From: Morganella morganii
GTDB lineage: Bacteria > Pseudomonadota > Gammaproteobacteria > Enterobacterales > Enterobacteriaceae
Direction: 5' to 3'
DNA length: 64,000 nt
Assembly: GCF_019243775.1 (NCBI RefSeq)
Contig: NZ_CP069157.1
Location: forward strand, 3,669,418 to 3,733,417
Shown here: piece after piece, positions 1 to 10,503 of the stretch
How the letters are laid out: each line of letters begins with the position of its first letter
Numbering within the stretch: position 1 is the stretch's first letter
Made by a program: the position numbers and the translations under genes
The notes under the pieces: generated by a model
What the model saw: the letters and a program-made list of their open reading frames with translations, nothing else
Told to the model about the DNA's origin: nothing
Databases searched by the model: none

Positions 1-527
1 CATACCGGATGCAGCGGAACCGCCACCGCCACATTACGCAGATCCAGCACCGGATCCTGCTCGTGCAGTACATGGTCGTTATAAGTAAAACTCAGCCATT
101 CCCCGTCCGGGCTGAACACATGCACATGTGTACCACCGCGCAGAGCGCCGGGCTGATAAGGCGGCGTAATACAGAAAGCATCAATATTGTGTGCAACACC
201 CGGTACATCATCACTGACCATCACCCCCTGACGATGATGGAAATCATACTGCCACTGCGGATCCGGGTTCAGCGGCCCGCGGATAAAGGCATACCGCACC
301 GGCAACTGCGGGCTGACAGTCACCACACCCACACAGGCCCCGGCGGTTCCCCGGTAAATTTCACGGATTTCTGTTGTATTCACATGAATTTTTTCTATCG
401 TTTTACCGATAAACGAAGACCCCTGAGGGCGGACATCATAAACCAGCCATTGGCTATCCGGCGTCCATACATTAATATTAGTAAGCTGATGATGACGGGG
501 TGTTGTTGTTATCTGATATTCATTCAT
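1..527 (-). CDS. yidR: DUF3748 family protein, YidR-like (partial)
   Basis: The reading frame begins with ATG at 527 and stays open to the left edge of the window, so only the N-terminal ~175 residues are present. The start reads MNEYQITTTPRHHQLTNINV, followed by WTPDSQWLVYDVRPQGSSF. This resembles the beginning of E. coli YidR, a DUF3748 protein of about 415 residues whose WTPDSxWL motif looks like a TolB/beta-propeller-type repeat. Function is unknown in E. coli. The + strand frame over the same bases shows no family resemblance and is a shadow. It is divergent from yicG. Identity rests on remembered similarity only. Confidence 0.72.
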   Translation of the reverse strand, partial: MNEYQITTTPRHHQLTNINVWTPDSQWLVYDVRPQGSSFIGKTIEKIHVNTTEIREIYRGTAGACVGVVTVSPQLPVRYAFIRGPLNPDPQWQYDFHHRQGVMVSDDVPGVAHNIDAFCITPPYQPGALRGGTHVHVFSPDGEWLSFTYNDHVLHEQDPVLDLRNVAVAVPLHPV

Positions 528-665
528 TAGAGTGATACTCTCTTTTTATACCATCAGTTCGGATAACCTCAGGTAATCCGATTGGGTCAGACTAAAAAAA
601 CTCAGTCGAGACTTTCGGCTGTGCTGACTATGCTAACCTTCCGATAAACCGGCAATGATAAGACT

Positions 666-1283
666 ATGTTACTCAGTATCCTGTACATTATTGGTATTAC
701 CGCTGAAGCCATGACCGGAGCACTGGCCGCCGGCCGCCGGAAAATGGATGTTTTCGGCGTAATTATTATCGCCTCCGCCACTGCTATCGGCGGCGGATCT
801 GTCCGCGATATGCTGCTGGGCCATTACCCGCTGGGCTGGGTAAAACATCCTGAATATATTATTACGGTTGCCTGTGCTGCCGTTATTACTATCTGGGTTG
901 CGCCGATGATGAAGCATCTGCGCCGCCTTTTCCTGATCCTGGATGCTATCGGGCTGATGGTATTTTCCATTATCGGCGCTCAGATAGCACTCGATATGAA
1001 CTACGGGCCGATCATTGCGGCTATTGCCGCCGTTATCACCGGTGTTTTCGGTGGTGTGCTGCGCGATATGCTGTGTAACACCATTCCGCTGGTTTTCCAG
1101 AAAGAATTATATGCCGGTATCTCCTTTGCCGCTGCCTGGCTCTATATGGGATTACTGTTTTACACGCCGCTGCCGCGCGATGCCGTCATTATTATTACCC
1201 TGGTGGCCGGCCTGACGTCCCGGTTAATTGCCATCCGCTACCGCCTCGGGTTACCGGTCTTTAATTACGAAAATCAGGATTAA
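666..1283 (+). CDS. yicG: TRIC/UPF0126 family inner-membrane protein YicG
   Basis: This is a 205-residue polytopic membrane protein with about seven hydrophobic helices. It has two internally repeated halves, each carrying a GGGxxRDML / GGVLRDML motif (residues ~43-50 and ~123-129). That is the signature of the UPF0126 family, which is related to trimeric intracellular cation (TRIC) channels. The length matches E. coli YicG. Its physiological substrate is not established; prokaryotic TRIC homologues conduct monovalent cations. It lies upstream of gmk with a 296-bp gap, where E. coli also carries yicG near gmk but with ligB between them; ligB is absent here. Confidence 0.85.
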   Translation: MLLSILYIIGITAEAMTGALAAGRRKMDVFGVIIIASATAIGGGSVRDMLLGHYPLGWVKHPEYIITVACAAVITIWVAPMMKHLRRLFLILDAIGLMVFSIIGAQIALDMNYGPIIAAIAAVITGVFGGVLRDMLCNTIPLVFQKELYAGISFAAAWLYMGLLFYTPLPRDAVIIITLVAGLTSRLIAIRYRLGLPVFNYENQD

Positions 1284-1300
1284 CGGCAATAACCGCTCAC

Positions 1301-1326
1301 CCGGAACCGGACAATACCGGTTCCGG
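1301..1326 (+). terminator. Inverted repeat after yicG
   Basis: A perfect 10-bp inverted repeat (CCGGAACCGG / CCGGTTCCGG) with a 6-base loop lies 17 bp after the yicG stop. There is no long T-run, so it may be a weak terminator or an mRNA-stabilising hairpin. The rest of the 1284-1579 gap holds only the gmk upstream region. Confidence 0.45.
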
Positions 1327-1480
1327 TTCTGCTTATCTGCCCTGTTTGTCTGTTTTTTCCTGTTGTCCCGCACTGTCATGTAACTGACGGGTATATGCAT
1401 ACATTTTTATTCCGCCGGTGCGGAAAAATGAAACATCCGTATTCATCTGCCCGGAAAAATAAGAAATTTTCAGCAGATAA

Positions 1481-2203
<723 letters not shown>

Positions 2204-2257
2204 TACAACTTTCAGTATCATGCCGAGTCATTTATTTATCTGTGGAGTAGCACACCT

Positions 2258-2533
2258 ATGGCACGCGTAACAGTCCAGGACGCAGTAGAAAAAATTGGTA
2301 ACCGTTTTGACCTCGTATTAGTGGCAGCACGCCGTGCGCGTCAGTTACAGGCCGGCGGCAAAGAGCCTCTGGTTCCGGAAGAAAACGATAAAGTCACCGT
2401 GATCGCCCTGCGCGAAATCGAAGAAAATCTGATCAACGGCCAGATCCTTGACGCCCGTGAGCGCCAGGAACAACAGGAGCAGGAAGCTGCTGAAATGCAA
2501 GCGGTTTCTGCAATCGCCGAAGGACGTCGTTAA
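2258..2533 (+). CDS. rpoZ: RNA polymerase omega subunit
   Basis: This 91-residue protein is the omega subunit of RNA polymerase, with the conserved start [20 protein letters not shown]. It helps fold and assemble beta-prime and forms part of ppGpp site 1 on the enzyme. The length equals E. coli RpoZ. It sits 54 bp after gmk and 17 bp before spoT, so a protein through which ppGpp acts is co-transcribed with the enzyme that makes and degrades ppGpp. Confidence 0.97.
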   Translation: MARVTVQDAVEKIGNRFDLVLVAARRARQLQAGGKEPLVPEENDKVTVIALREIEENLINGQILDARERQEQQEQEAAEMQAVSAIAEGRR

Positions 2534-2550
2534 GTTAAGGTAGGTCTGCC

Positions 2551-4656
2551 TTGTACCTGTTTGAAAGCCTGAACCATATTGTTAAGGATTATCTGCCGAA
2601 AGAGCAGATTGATCTGTTAAAACAAGCCTATATCGTTGCGCGGGATGCTCACGAAGGGCAGACCCGCTCCAGTGGCGAACCGTATATTACCCATCCGGTC
2701 GCTGTTGCCTGTATCCTGGCCGAGATGCGTCTCGACCTCGAAACACTGATGGCAGCACTGCTGCACGACGTTATTGAAGATACGCCTGCCACCTTTCAGG
2801 ATATTGAACAACTGTTCGGCACCACGGTTGCCGGGCTGGTGGAAGGGGTATCGAAGTTAGACAAACTGAACTTCCGCGATAAAAAAGAAGCTCAGGCTGA
2901 AAACTTCCGCAAAATGGTCATGGCGATGGTGAAAGACATCCGTGTCATTCTCATCAAGCTGGCAGACCGCACGCATAACATGCGCACGCTCGGGTCTCTG
3001 CGTCCCGATAAGCGTCGTCGTATTGCGCGCGAAACCCTTGAAATCTACAGTCCTCTGGCTCACCGTCTCGGTATTCACCATATCAAAACGGAGCTTGAGG
3101 AGCTGGGATTCGAAGCCCTTTACCCGAACCGCTACCGCGTCATCAAAGAAGTGGTGAAAGCCGCGCGCGGCAACCGTAAAGAGATGATCCAGAAGATTTT
3201 ATCCGAAATCGAAGGGCGTCTGACGGAAGCCGGGATCAGCTGCAAAGTCAGCGGACGGGAAAAACATCTCTACTCCATCTACCGGAAAATGCACTTGAAA
3301 GAGCAGCGTTTTCACTCGATCATGGACATTTATGCATTTCGCGTGATTGTAAGCACTGTCGACACCTGTTACCGCGTATTAGGTCAGGTTCACGGCCTGT
3401 ACAAGCCGCGTCCCGGCCGCGTCAAAGATTATATCGCCATCCCGAAAGCCAACGGCTATCAGTCATTACACACCTCCCTTATCGGCCCTCACGGGGTGCC
3501 GGTGGAAGTGCAGATCCGGACCGAAGATATGGATCAGATGGCGGAAATGGGGGTGGCAGCACACTGGGCTTATAAAGAGCACGGTGAATCCGGCACTACC
3601 GCACAGGTGCGTGCCCACCGCTGGATGCAGAGCCTGATAGAACTTCAGCAAAGCACCGGCAACACCTTTGAATTTATTGAGAGCGTGAAATCCGATCTCT
3701 TCCCGGATGAAATTTATGTCTTCACGCCGGAAGGCCGGATTGTGGAGTTGCCGACCGGCGCCACCCCGGTGGATTTCGCCTATGCCGTGCATACGGACAT
3801 CGGCCACTCCTGTGTCGGCGCGCGCGTTGACCGCCAGCCGTATCCGCTCTCCCAGCAACTGACCAGCGGACAAACCGTTGAAATTATTACCGCACCGGGC
3901 GCACGGCCGAATGCCGCGTGGCTGAACTTTGTTGTCAGCTCAAAAGCCCGGGCGAAAATCCGTCAGTTACTGAAAAACCTCAAAAGGGATGATTCTGTCA
4001 ACCTGGGCCGCCGTCTGCTCAACCATGCACTCGGTAACGGCCGTAAGATCACAGATATCCCTCAGGAAAATATCAGCCGTGAGCTGGTGCGGATGAAACT
4101 GGCGACTCTGGATGACCTGCTGGCGGAAATCGGCCTGGGGAATGCCATGAGTGTGGTGGTTGCCCGTAACCTGCTGAACGAGCCGGAAAGTAATACCGAA
4201 GAGAGCACCACCCGCAAGCTGCCGATCAAAGGCGCGGACGGAGTGCTTATCACCTTCGCCAAATGCTGCCGTCCGGTACCGGGTGACCCGATTATCGCCC
4301 ATATCAGTCCGGGTAAAGGGCTGGTTATCCACCATGAATCCTGCCGTAATATCCGCGGATATGAAAAAGAACCGGAAAAATTCATGGCTGTTGAGTGGGA
4401 TAATGATATCGACACCGATTTTATTGCTGAAATCAAAGTGGATATGTTTAACCACCAGGGCGCACTGGCTAACCTGACTGCCGCAATTAATGATGCCAAC
4501 TCCAGTATTCAGAGCATGAATACCGAGGAGAAAGATGGCCGCGTTTACTGCGCCTTTATCCGCCTGACCGCAAAAGACCGTATCCAGCTTGCGAATATTA
4601 TGCGTAAGATCCGCATTATGCCGGATGTCCTGCGCGTCAGCCGTAACCGGAATTAA
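2551..4656 (+). CDS. spoT: Bifunctional (p)ppGpp synthetase/hydrolase SpoT
   Basis: SpoT is the long RelA-SpoT homologue that hydrolyses (p)ppGpp and can also synthesise it under starvation for carbon, iron or fatty acids. The 701 residues follow the family order: HD hydrolase domain with the His72-Asp73 pair in LLHDVIEDT, synthetase domain (REKHLYSIYRKM region ~residues 240-260), TGS domain (~385-445), zinc-finger/helical region with KCCRPVPGD, and a C-terminal ACT domain. The start is TTG, as in E. coli, and the N-terminus MYLFESLN matches. It is 17 bp downstream of rpoZ and 9 bp upstream of trmH. Confidence 0.97.
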   Translation: MYLFESLNHIVKDYLPKEQIDLLKQAYIVARDAHEGQTRSSGEPYITHPVAVACILAEMRLDLETLMAALLHDVIEDTPATFQDIEQLFGTTVAGLVEGVSKLDKLNFRDKKEAQAENFRKMVMAMVKDIRVILIKLADRTHNMRTLGSLRPDKRRRIARETLEIYSPLAHRLGIHHIKTELEELGFEALYPNRYRVIKEVVKAARGNRKEMIQKILSEIEGRLTEAGISCKVSGREKHLYSIYRKMHLKEQRFHSIMDIYAFRVIVSTVDTCYRVLGQVHGLYKPRPGRVKDYIAIPKANGYQSLHTSLIGPHGVPVEVQIRTEDMDQMAEMGVAAHWAYKEHGESGTTAQVRAHRWMQSLIELQQSTGNTFEFIESVKSDLFPDEIYVFTPEGRIVELPTGATPVDFAYAVHTDIGHSCVGARVDRQPYPLSQQLTSGQTVEIITAPGARPNAAWLNFVVSSKARAKIRQLLKNLKRDDSVNLGRRLLNHALGNGRKITDIPQENISRELVRMKLATLDDLLAEIGLGNAMSVVVARNLLNEPESNTEESTTRKLPIKGADGVLITFAKCCRPVPGDPIIAHISPGKGLVIHHESCRNIRGYEKEPEKFMAVEWDNDIDTDFIAEIKVDMFNHQGALANLTAAINDANSSIQSMNTEEKDGRVYCAFIRLTAKDRIQLANIMRKIRIMPDVLRVSRNRN

Positions 4657-4665
4657 TCACACGGT

Positions 4666-5361
4666 ATGAATTCCCAACGTTATGAGCGCATCTGCCGGAT
4701 GATGGCGATGCGCCAGCCTGACCTCACCCTGTGTCTCGAGGAAGTGCATAAGCCGCACAATGTCTCGGCGGTGATCCGCAGCGCGGATGCTGTCGGTATC
4801 CATGATCTGCATGCGGTCTGGCCGGAAAAAATCAAAACCCTGGTCTCTTCCGCCGCCGGCAGCAACAGCTGGGTAAATGTGCATAACCACGACACACTCG
4901 CTGATGCCGTGACCCTCCTGAAATCACAGGGTATGCAGATTCTTGCCACTCATCTGTCTGACAGCGCGGTGGATTTCCGGGCGATCGATTTTACCCGCCC
5001 AACCTGCATTATCATGGGCTCGGAGAAAACCGGCATATCTCAGGAAGCCATCCGGCTGGCAGATCAGCATATTATGATCCCGATGTCCGGCATGGTACAG
5101 TCACTGAATGTGTCTGTTGCCGCCGCCGTGATCCTCTATGAGGCACAACGCCAGCGTGAAGCTGCCGGTCTCTATGAGCATCCCCGTTGTGCCCTGGCAC
5201 AGGATGAACAGCAGCGCCTGCTGTTTGAACGCGGTTATCCGGTGCTGGCCCAGGTCGCCCGCGAGAAAAAACTGCCCCGTCCGCAGATTGATGAACAGGG
5301 TCATATTATTGCGCCGGACAGCTGGTGGGCTGCCATGCAACAGAAGAAACCATCCGCCTGA
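4666..5361 (+). CDS. trmH: tRNA (guanosine-18 2'-O)-methyltransferase TrmH
   Basis: TrmH (SpoU) transfers a methyl group from SAM to the 2'-OH of G18 in the D-loop of tRNAs. The 231-residue protein shows the three SPOUT motifs: VHKPHNVSAVIRSADA (~28-43), IIMGSEKTG (~124-133) and MIPMSGMVQSLNVSVAAA (~146-163), which form the knot that binds SAM. E. coli TrmH is 229 residues. It follows spoT by 9 bp and precedes recG by 18 bp within the same operon. Confidence 0.96.
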   Translation: MNSQRYERICRMMAMRQPDLTLCLEEVHKPHNVSAVIRSADAVGIHDLHAVWPEKIKTLVSSAAGSNSWVNVHNHDTLADAVTLLKSQGMQILATHLSDSAVDFRAIDFTRPTCIIMGSEKTGISQEAIRLADQHIMIPMSGMVQSLNVSVAAAVILYEAQRQREAAGLYEHPRCALAQDEQQRLLFERGYPVLAQVAREKKLPRPQIDEQGHIIAPDSWWAAMQQKKPSA

Positions 5362-5379
5362 TACGAAACGGAGCAGAAA

Positions 5380-7461
5380 ATGAAAGGTCAACTGCTTGAT
5401 GCTATCCCACTCACGACTTTACACGGCGTCGGGGCCGGGCAGGCGGGCAAACTGGCCGGTATCGGTCTGCACACCCTTCAGGATCTGCTTTTCCATCTGC
5501 CGCTGCGTTATGAAGACCAGACCCGGCTTTATACCATTACCGATCTGTTACCCGGGATTTATGCCACCGTCAGCGGCGAAGTGCTGCGCACCGATGTGGT
5601 CTTTGGCCGCAAGCGGATGATGACCTGCCAGATAAGCGACGGTACCGGCATATTAACCCTGCGTTTCTTTAACTTTTCAGCGGCGATGAAAAATGCGCTG
5701 GTGGCCGGAAAACAGGTCACCGCTTACGGTGAAATCCGGCGCGGCAAAAATGGCCCGGAGATTTTCCACCCCGAATACAAAGTCCGCCAGAGTGATACTT
5801 CCGTTGAATTACAGGAAACACTCACCCCTATCTACCCGACCACCGAAGGTGTCCGACAGGCCACACTCCGCAAACTGCTCGATCAGGCGCTGGAGTTGCT
5901 CGATACCTGCGCCATTAATGAATTACTGCCGCCGGAACTGACCCGCTCTATGATGAGCCTGCCGCAGGCGCTGAAAACGCTGCACCGGCCACCGACGGAT
6001 ACACAGCTTGCCGAACTGGAAAGCGGGCAGCATCCGGCACTGAAACGGATTGTGCTGGAAGAACTGCTGGCGCATCACCTCAGCATGCTGGCGGTCAGAG
6101 CAGGGGCACAGCGTTATCACGCACTGCCGCTGTCACCGCAGGAAACACTGAAAAATCAGTTTCTGGCACAACTTCCCTTCTCACCAACCAATGCCCAGCA
6201 GCGCGTGGTGGCGGAAATAGAGCAGGATCTGGAAAAACCGGTACCGATGATGCGCCTGATTCAGGGGGATGTCGGCTCAGGGAAAACGCTGGTCGCCGCG
6301 CTGGCGGCACTTCGCGCTATCGCACACGGCAGACAGGTGGCGCTGATGGCACCGACAGAATTGCTGGCTGAACAACACGCCTGTACTTTCCGTCAGTGGC
6401 TGGAGCCGCTGGGTATCAGTGTCGGCTGGGTTGCCGGGAAACAGAAAGGCAAGGCACGACAGGCACAGGAAGACGCCATTGCTGCCGGTGATGTGGCCAT
6501 GGTTATCGGCACACACGCCATTTTTCAGGAACATATCCGTTTTCATTCCCTGGCGCTGGTGATTATCGATGAACAACACCGCTTTGGTGTCCACCAGCGG
6601 CTGGCATTGTGGGAAAAAGGCGAACAGCAGGGATTCCATCCACATCAGCTGATCATGACCGCCACGCCGATCCCGCGTACTCTGGCCATGACTGCCTATG
6701 CAGATCTCGATACCTCGGTTATCGACGAACTGCCGCCCGGCAGAACCCCGGTGACCACGGTGGCGATTCCGGACAGCCGCCGCCATGAGATTATTGAGCG
6801 GGTGCGCAATGCCTGTCAGGATGAAAAACGTCAGGCTTACTGGGTCTGTACCCTGATCGATGAATCGGATTTGCTGGAAGCCCAGGCGGCTCAGGTCACG
6901 TTTGATGAGCTGTCCGCCACGCTACCGGATCTGCGGGTCGGGATGGTTCACGGCCGCATGAAACCGGCAGAAAAACAGGCGGTAATGGCACAGTTTAAGG
7001 CCGGTGAGCTGGATCTGCTGGTTGCCACCACGGTGATTGAAGTCGGGGTGGATGTACCGAACGCCAGCCTGATGATTATCGAAAACCCGGAACGGCTCGG
7101 GCTGGCACAGCTGCATCAGCTGCGCGGCCGGGTCGGGCGCGGCTCTGCGGTCTCCCACTGTGTGCTGCTGTATAAAACCCCGCTCACCCAGACAGCAAAA
7201 CTGCGTCTTCAGGTACTGCGGGACAGCAACGACGGCTTTGTTATCGCGCAGAAAGACCTGGAAATCCGCGGGCCGGGGGAACTGCTCGGCACACGCCAGA
7301 CCGGCAATGCGGAATTTAAAGTGGCGGATTTACTGCGCGACCAGGGCATGCTGCCGGAAGTACAGCGCGTTGCACGGCATCTGCACCAAAACTATCCGGA
7401 ACAGGCAAAAGCCCTGATAGAACGCTGGCTGCCGGAACGCACACAATACACCAACGTATAA
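5380..7461 (+). CDS. recG: ATP-dependent DNA helicase RecG
   Basis: RecG is a superfamily 2 helicase that remodels stalled replication forks, Holliday junctions and R/D-loops. The 693-residue length is the E. coli value. An N-terminal OB-fold wedge domain comes first, then the helicase core with Walker A GDVGSGKT at residues 296-303, the DEQH box (IIDEQHRFG), motif III TATPIPRT, motif VI QLRGRVGRG, and the C-terminal TRG region ending in the PEQAKALIERW helix. It is the last gene of the gmk operon and is convergent with gltS across a shared hairpin. Confidence 0.97.
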   Translation: MKGQLLDAIPLTTLHGVGAGQAGKLAGIGLHTLQDLLFHLPLRYEDQTRLYTITDLLPGIYATVSGEVLRTDVVFGRKRMMTCQISDGTGILTLRFFNFSAAMKNALVAGKQVTAYGEIRRGKNGPEIFHPEYKVRQSDTSVELQETLTPIYPTTEGVRQATLRKLLDQALELLDTCAINELLPPELTRSMMSLPQALKTLHRPPTDTQLAELESGQHPALKRIVLEELLAHHLSMLAVRAGAQRYHALPLSPQETLKNQFLAQLPFSPTNAQQRVVAEIEQDLEKPVPMMRLIQGDVGSGKTLVAALAALRAIAHGRQVALMAPTELLAEQHACTFRQWLEPLGISVGWVAGKQKGKARQAQEDAIAAGDVAMVIGTHAIFQEHIRFHSLALVIIDEQHRFGVHQRLALWEKGEQQGFHPHQLIMTATPIPRTLAMTAYADLDTSVIDELPPGRTPVTTVAIPDSRRHEIIERVRNACQDEKRQAYWVCTLIDESDLLEAQAAQVTFDELSATLPDLRVGMVHGRMKPAEKQAVMAQFKAGELDLLVATTVIEVGVDVPNASLMIIENPERLGLAQLHQLRGRVGRGSAVSHCVLLYKTPLTQTAKLRLQVLRDSNDGFVIAQKDLEIRGPGELLGTRQTGNAEFKVADLLRDQGMLPEVQRVARHLHQNYPEQAKALIERWLPERTQYTNV

Positions 7462-7463
7462 CG

Positions 7464-7489
7464 AAAAAAGCCACCCGGAGGGGTGGCTT
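7464..7489 (-). terminator. Rho-independent terminator between recG and gltS
   Basis: A 9-bp stem AAGCCACCC/GGGTGGCTT with a four-base loop lies between the convergent genes. Read on the minus strand, the stem is followed by a run of T (the A-run at 7464-7469), so its clearest role is ending gltS transcription. For recG it lacks a T-tract. Confidence 0.75.
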
Positions 7490-7511
7490 GCCTGCTTTAA
7501 GAACTGTTCTG

Positions 7512-8744
7512 TTACCCGCCCGCAGCCGGGAAGATAGGTAACGCCAGGAAGAACGGAATAACCAGTGCGTTAATCAGATCCAGGAAGAACGCCCCCACCA
7601 TCGGCACCACCAGGAAGGCCACATGGGAAGGACCGAAGCGATCAGTTACCGCCTGCATGTTGGCAATCGCGGTTGGTGTCGCGCCCATCCCGAAGCCACA
7701 GTGACCGGCAGCCAGTACCGCCGCATCATAGTTTTTCCCCATCACACGGTAAGTGACGAAGACGGCATACAGCGCCATCACCACGGTCTGTACCGCCAGA
7801 ATCACCAGCATCGGTACCGCCAGAGAGGCGATTTCCCACAGTTTCAGGCTCATCAGTGCCATCGCCAGGAACAGTGACAGACTGACGTTACCCAGCACCG
7901 ACACCGCCCGTTCAAACACACGGTAGAAGCCCATCAGTGACAGACTGTTGCTCAGGATAACCCCGATAAACAGCACACACACGAACGCCGGGATCTGGAA
8001 CTTCCACTGCATCGACGTGAAGAAATCCGTCAGAACACCATACAGATACGTCCCTGCCAGCAAACAGATAGCAATCAGTGCAATTGTTTCAAGCAGAACC
8101 ATTGAAGTGATCATGCGTCCGGCCTGCGGTTTTTCAAACGCGGTCGGTGCTTCATCATCCTGTAATTTCACATCGCTCATGGCTGTCTTTTTGATCAGGA
8201 AACGGGCCACCGGACCACCAATCAGGCCGCCGAGCACCAGACCAAATGTGGCACAGGCAATCGCAATTTCTGTTGCAGAGGTGAAACCATAGCTGTCGCT
8301 GAAAATTTTACCCCATGCCGCCCCGGTACCGTGACCACCGGAAAGTGTGATAGAACCGGCCAGCAGACCAATCAGCGGGTCAAGCCCCATCATTTTCGCC
8401 AGGGAAATACCGACACTGTTCTGCACAATCAGTAAGCCCACAACGGCAATCACAAAGATAAATAATGTTTTACCGCCCGCCTTCAGGCTGGCTAAGTTGG
8501 CGTTTAAGCCGATGGTGGCGAAGAACGCCAGCATCAGCGGGTCTTTCAGTGAATCATCAAATTTCACTTCCAGATCCATACCGGATTTGAGCCCCAATAA
8601 TACAATCGCGACCAGAAGACCACCGGCCACAGGCTCAGGAATAGTATACTTTTCGAGGAATGGTACAGTTTTTACGAGTTTACGTCCCAGTAATAGGACG
8701 AGTGTGGCCGCAACCAGCGTGCCGTAAACGTCGAGTTGATACAT
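7512..8744 (-). CDS. gltS: Sodium/glutamate symporter GltS
   Basis: GltS imports glutamate with sodium across the inner membrane. The protein has 410 residues in two repeated five-helix halves. Each half carries a glycine/serine-rich re-entrant loop (SGGHGTGAAWG near residues 136-146 and CGFGMGATPTA near 345-355), the ESS-family hallmark. E. coli GltS is 401 residues. The gene order recG > < gltS < > xanP is that of E. coli. It is divergent from xanP across an AT-rich 242-bp spacer. Confidence 0.95.
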   Translation of the reverse strand: MYQLDVYGTLVAATLVLLLGRKLVKTVPFLEKYTIPEPVAGGLLVAIVLLGLKSGMDLEVKFDDSLKDPLMLAFFATIGLNANLASLKAGGKTLFIFVIAVVGLLIVQNSVGISLAKMMGLDPLIGLLAGSITLSGGHGTGAAWGKIFSDSYGFTSATEIAIACATFGLVLGGLIGGPVARFLIKKTAMSDVKLQDDEAPTAFEKPQAGRMITSMVLLETIALIAICLLAGTYLYGVLTDFFTSMQWKFQIPAFVCVLFIGVILSNSLSLMGFYRVFERAVSVLGNVSLSLFLAMALMSLKLWEIASLAVPMLVILAVQTVVMALYAVFVTYRVMGKNYDAAVLAAGHCGFGMGATPTAIANMQAVTDRFGPSHVAFLVVPMVGAFFLDLINALVIPFFLALPIFPAAGG

Positions 8745-8986
8745 TCACGTACCCCTTTTATTGTTGGTATTTGTTACATCAGTATCGCGTTAATAACGTC
8801 CTTATTACGCAAGAAAAAAAAGCAGGTATCGGGATTAAAGAAAAAAAAAGCGGATAAAGACAAGTTAAAATAAATAAAACTGTGATTATATTCCGCTATA
8901 AAAAATAACATCTCATCCGCGCAAACGATTGCTTTTGTGCCGCAGATCATTAAAATACGGAAATTGCTTATCCCGGACCTGTTGAC
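8745..8986. promoter_or_regulatory. gltS/xanP divergent intergenic region with A-tracts
   Basis: This spacer is AT-rich compared with the flanking genes. It contains an A8 tract (8814-8821) and an A9 tract (8841-8849) whose starts are 27 bp apart, each followed by AGC. Such near-phased A-tracts are expected to bend DNA. Promoters for both divergent genes must lie here, but no operator was identified. Confidence 0.4.
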
Positions 8987-10373
8987 ATGAACTCTGCAAT
9001 TTCTGACAAAACCAGTGTAACTCCCGCGACTAACACAAATAGTGAACTCATCTACCGTCTGGAAGATCGTCCGCCGCTGCCGCAGACCCTCTTTGCCGCC
9101 TGCCAGCATCTGCTGGCGATGTTTGTGGCGGTGATTACGCCGGGGTTGCTTATCGCTCAGGCGCTTGGCCTTTCCGCCCATGATACCCAGCGGATTATCA
9201 GTATGTCGCTGTTCGCTTCCGGGCTGGCCTCACTGCTGCAAATCCGTACCTGGGGGCCGGTCGGCTCAGGGCTGCTCTCTATCCAGGGCACCAGCTTTAA
9301 CTTTGTTGCCCCGCTGATTATGGGGGGGTATGGCACTGAAAAATAATGGTGTGGATACGGAAGGAATGATGGCGGCGCTGTTCGGCACACTGATGCTGGC
9401 GGCGATGACAGAAGTGATCCTCTCCCGTTTCCTGCATCTGGCTCGCCGTATTATCACACCGCTGGTCTCCGGTGTGGTGGTGATGATTATCGGCCTGTCA
9501 TTAATTCAGGTCGGGCTGACCTCCATCGGCGGCGGTTATGGCGCAATGGCGGATAACACCTTCGGCTCTGCCGATAACCTGATCCTCGCCGGTATTGTGC
9601 TGGCGGTGATTGTGCTGCTGAACCGCCAGAAAAACCCGTATCTGCGCGTCGCTTCACTGGTACTGGCGATGACCGCGGGCTATCTGGCCGCCTGGTGGAT
9701 GGGCATGCTGCCGGATAACCATGCAGAAATTCCAAAAGAAATGATTGTGATCCCGGCACCGCTCTATTACGGCTTATCCATTGACTGGAACCTGCTGCTG
9801 CCGCTGATCCTGATCTTTATGGTGACCTCGCTGGAAACCATCGGTGATATTACCGCGACGTCCGATGTCTCCGAACAACCGGTGTCCGGCCCGCTCTATA
9901 TGAAGCGCCTGAAAGGCGGCGTGCTGGCAAACGGTCTCAATTCCGCCCTGTCTGCGGTCTTTAACACCTTCCCGAACTCCTGTTTCGGGCAGAATAATGG
10001 TGTGATCCAACTGACCGGCGTTGCCAGCCGTTATGTCGGTTATGTGGTGGCACTGATGCTGATCGTGCTGGGGCTGTTCCCGGCCGTAGCCGGTTTTGTG
10101 CAGCACATTCCGGAGCCGGTACTCGGCGGTGCAACCATTGTGATGTTCGGGACGATTGCGGCATCCGGGGTGCGGATTGTTTCCCGCGAAACCCTGAACC
10201 GCCGGGCAATTATGATTATTGCGCTGTCGCTGGCTGTCGGCATGGGGGTTTCCCAGCAGCCGCTGATCCTGCAGTTCGCACCGGACTGGCTGAAAACCCT
10301 GCTTTCTTCAGGAATTGCGGCCGGTGGCCTGACCGCGATAGCCCTGAACCTGATTTTCCCGCCGGAGAAATAA
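8987..10373 (+). pseudogene. xanP: Xanthine permease XanP, interrupted by a +1 frameshift at a G7 tract
   Basis: Two overlapping frames together encode a full NCS2-family xanthine/proton symporter. Frame 1 (8987-9346) carries [16 protein letters not shown] through [11 protein letters not shown], then runs into TAA. Frame 2 (usable to 10373) resumes at ALK after the same glycines and continues with [18 protein letters not shown], the NCS2 signature [17 protein letters not shown] and a normal C-terminus. The break is exactly at seven G at 9322-9328; six G would restore one frame of about 461 residues. Full-length E. coli XanP is similar in size. An ATG at 9330 could start a truncated C-terminal piece, but it would lack the first helices. 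A sequencing error, a recent mutation and slippage-based switching are all possible. Confidence 0.9.
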
Positions 10374-10385
10374 TCATCTGTTTAA

Positions 10386-10411
10386 CCGCGTGACCGGAAA
10401 GGGTCACGCGG
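10386..10411 (+). terminator. Inverted repeat after xanP
   Basis: A perfect 10-bp stem CCGCGTGACC/GGTCACGCGG with a 6-base loop begins 12 bp after the xanP stop. There is no T-run, so termination would be weak. Confidence 0.5.
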
Positions 10412-10503
10412 GCTGCTCTGTGCGGAAAAACCGCGATAATCCTTGTCACCATAAAGAGCCTCACGCTAGTATGCCCTCAGGATTATCTATCGGGGAGCGC
10501 ATT

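Noticed and set aside
9-530. A 173-codon + strand frame at the left edge
   Set aside because: It is the reverse of the YidR-like gene; its translation is His/Arg-rich and resembles nothing, whereas the minus strand matches YidR.
9330-10373. A separate, independent permease gene starting at ATG 9330
   Set aside because: It lacks the N-terminal helices, which are found in the adjacent frame up to the G7 tract, so it is the second half of xanP.
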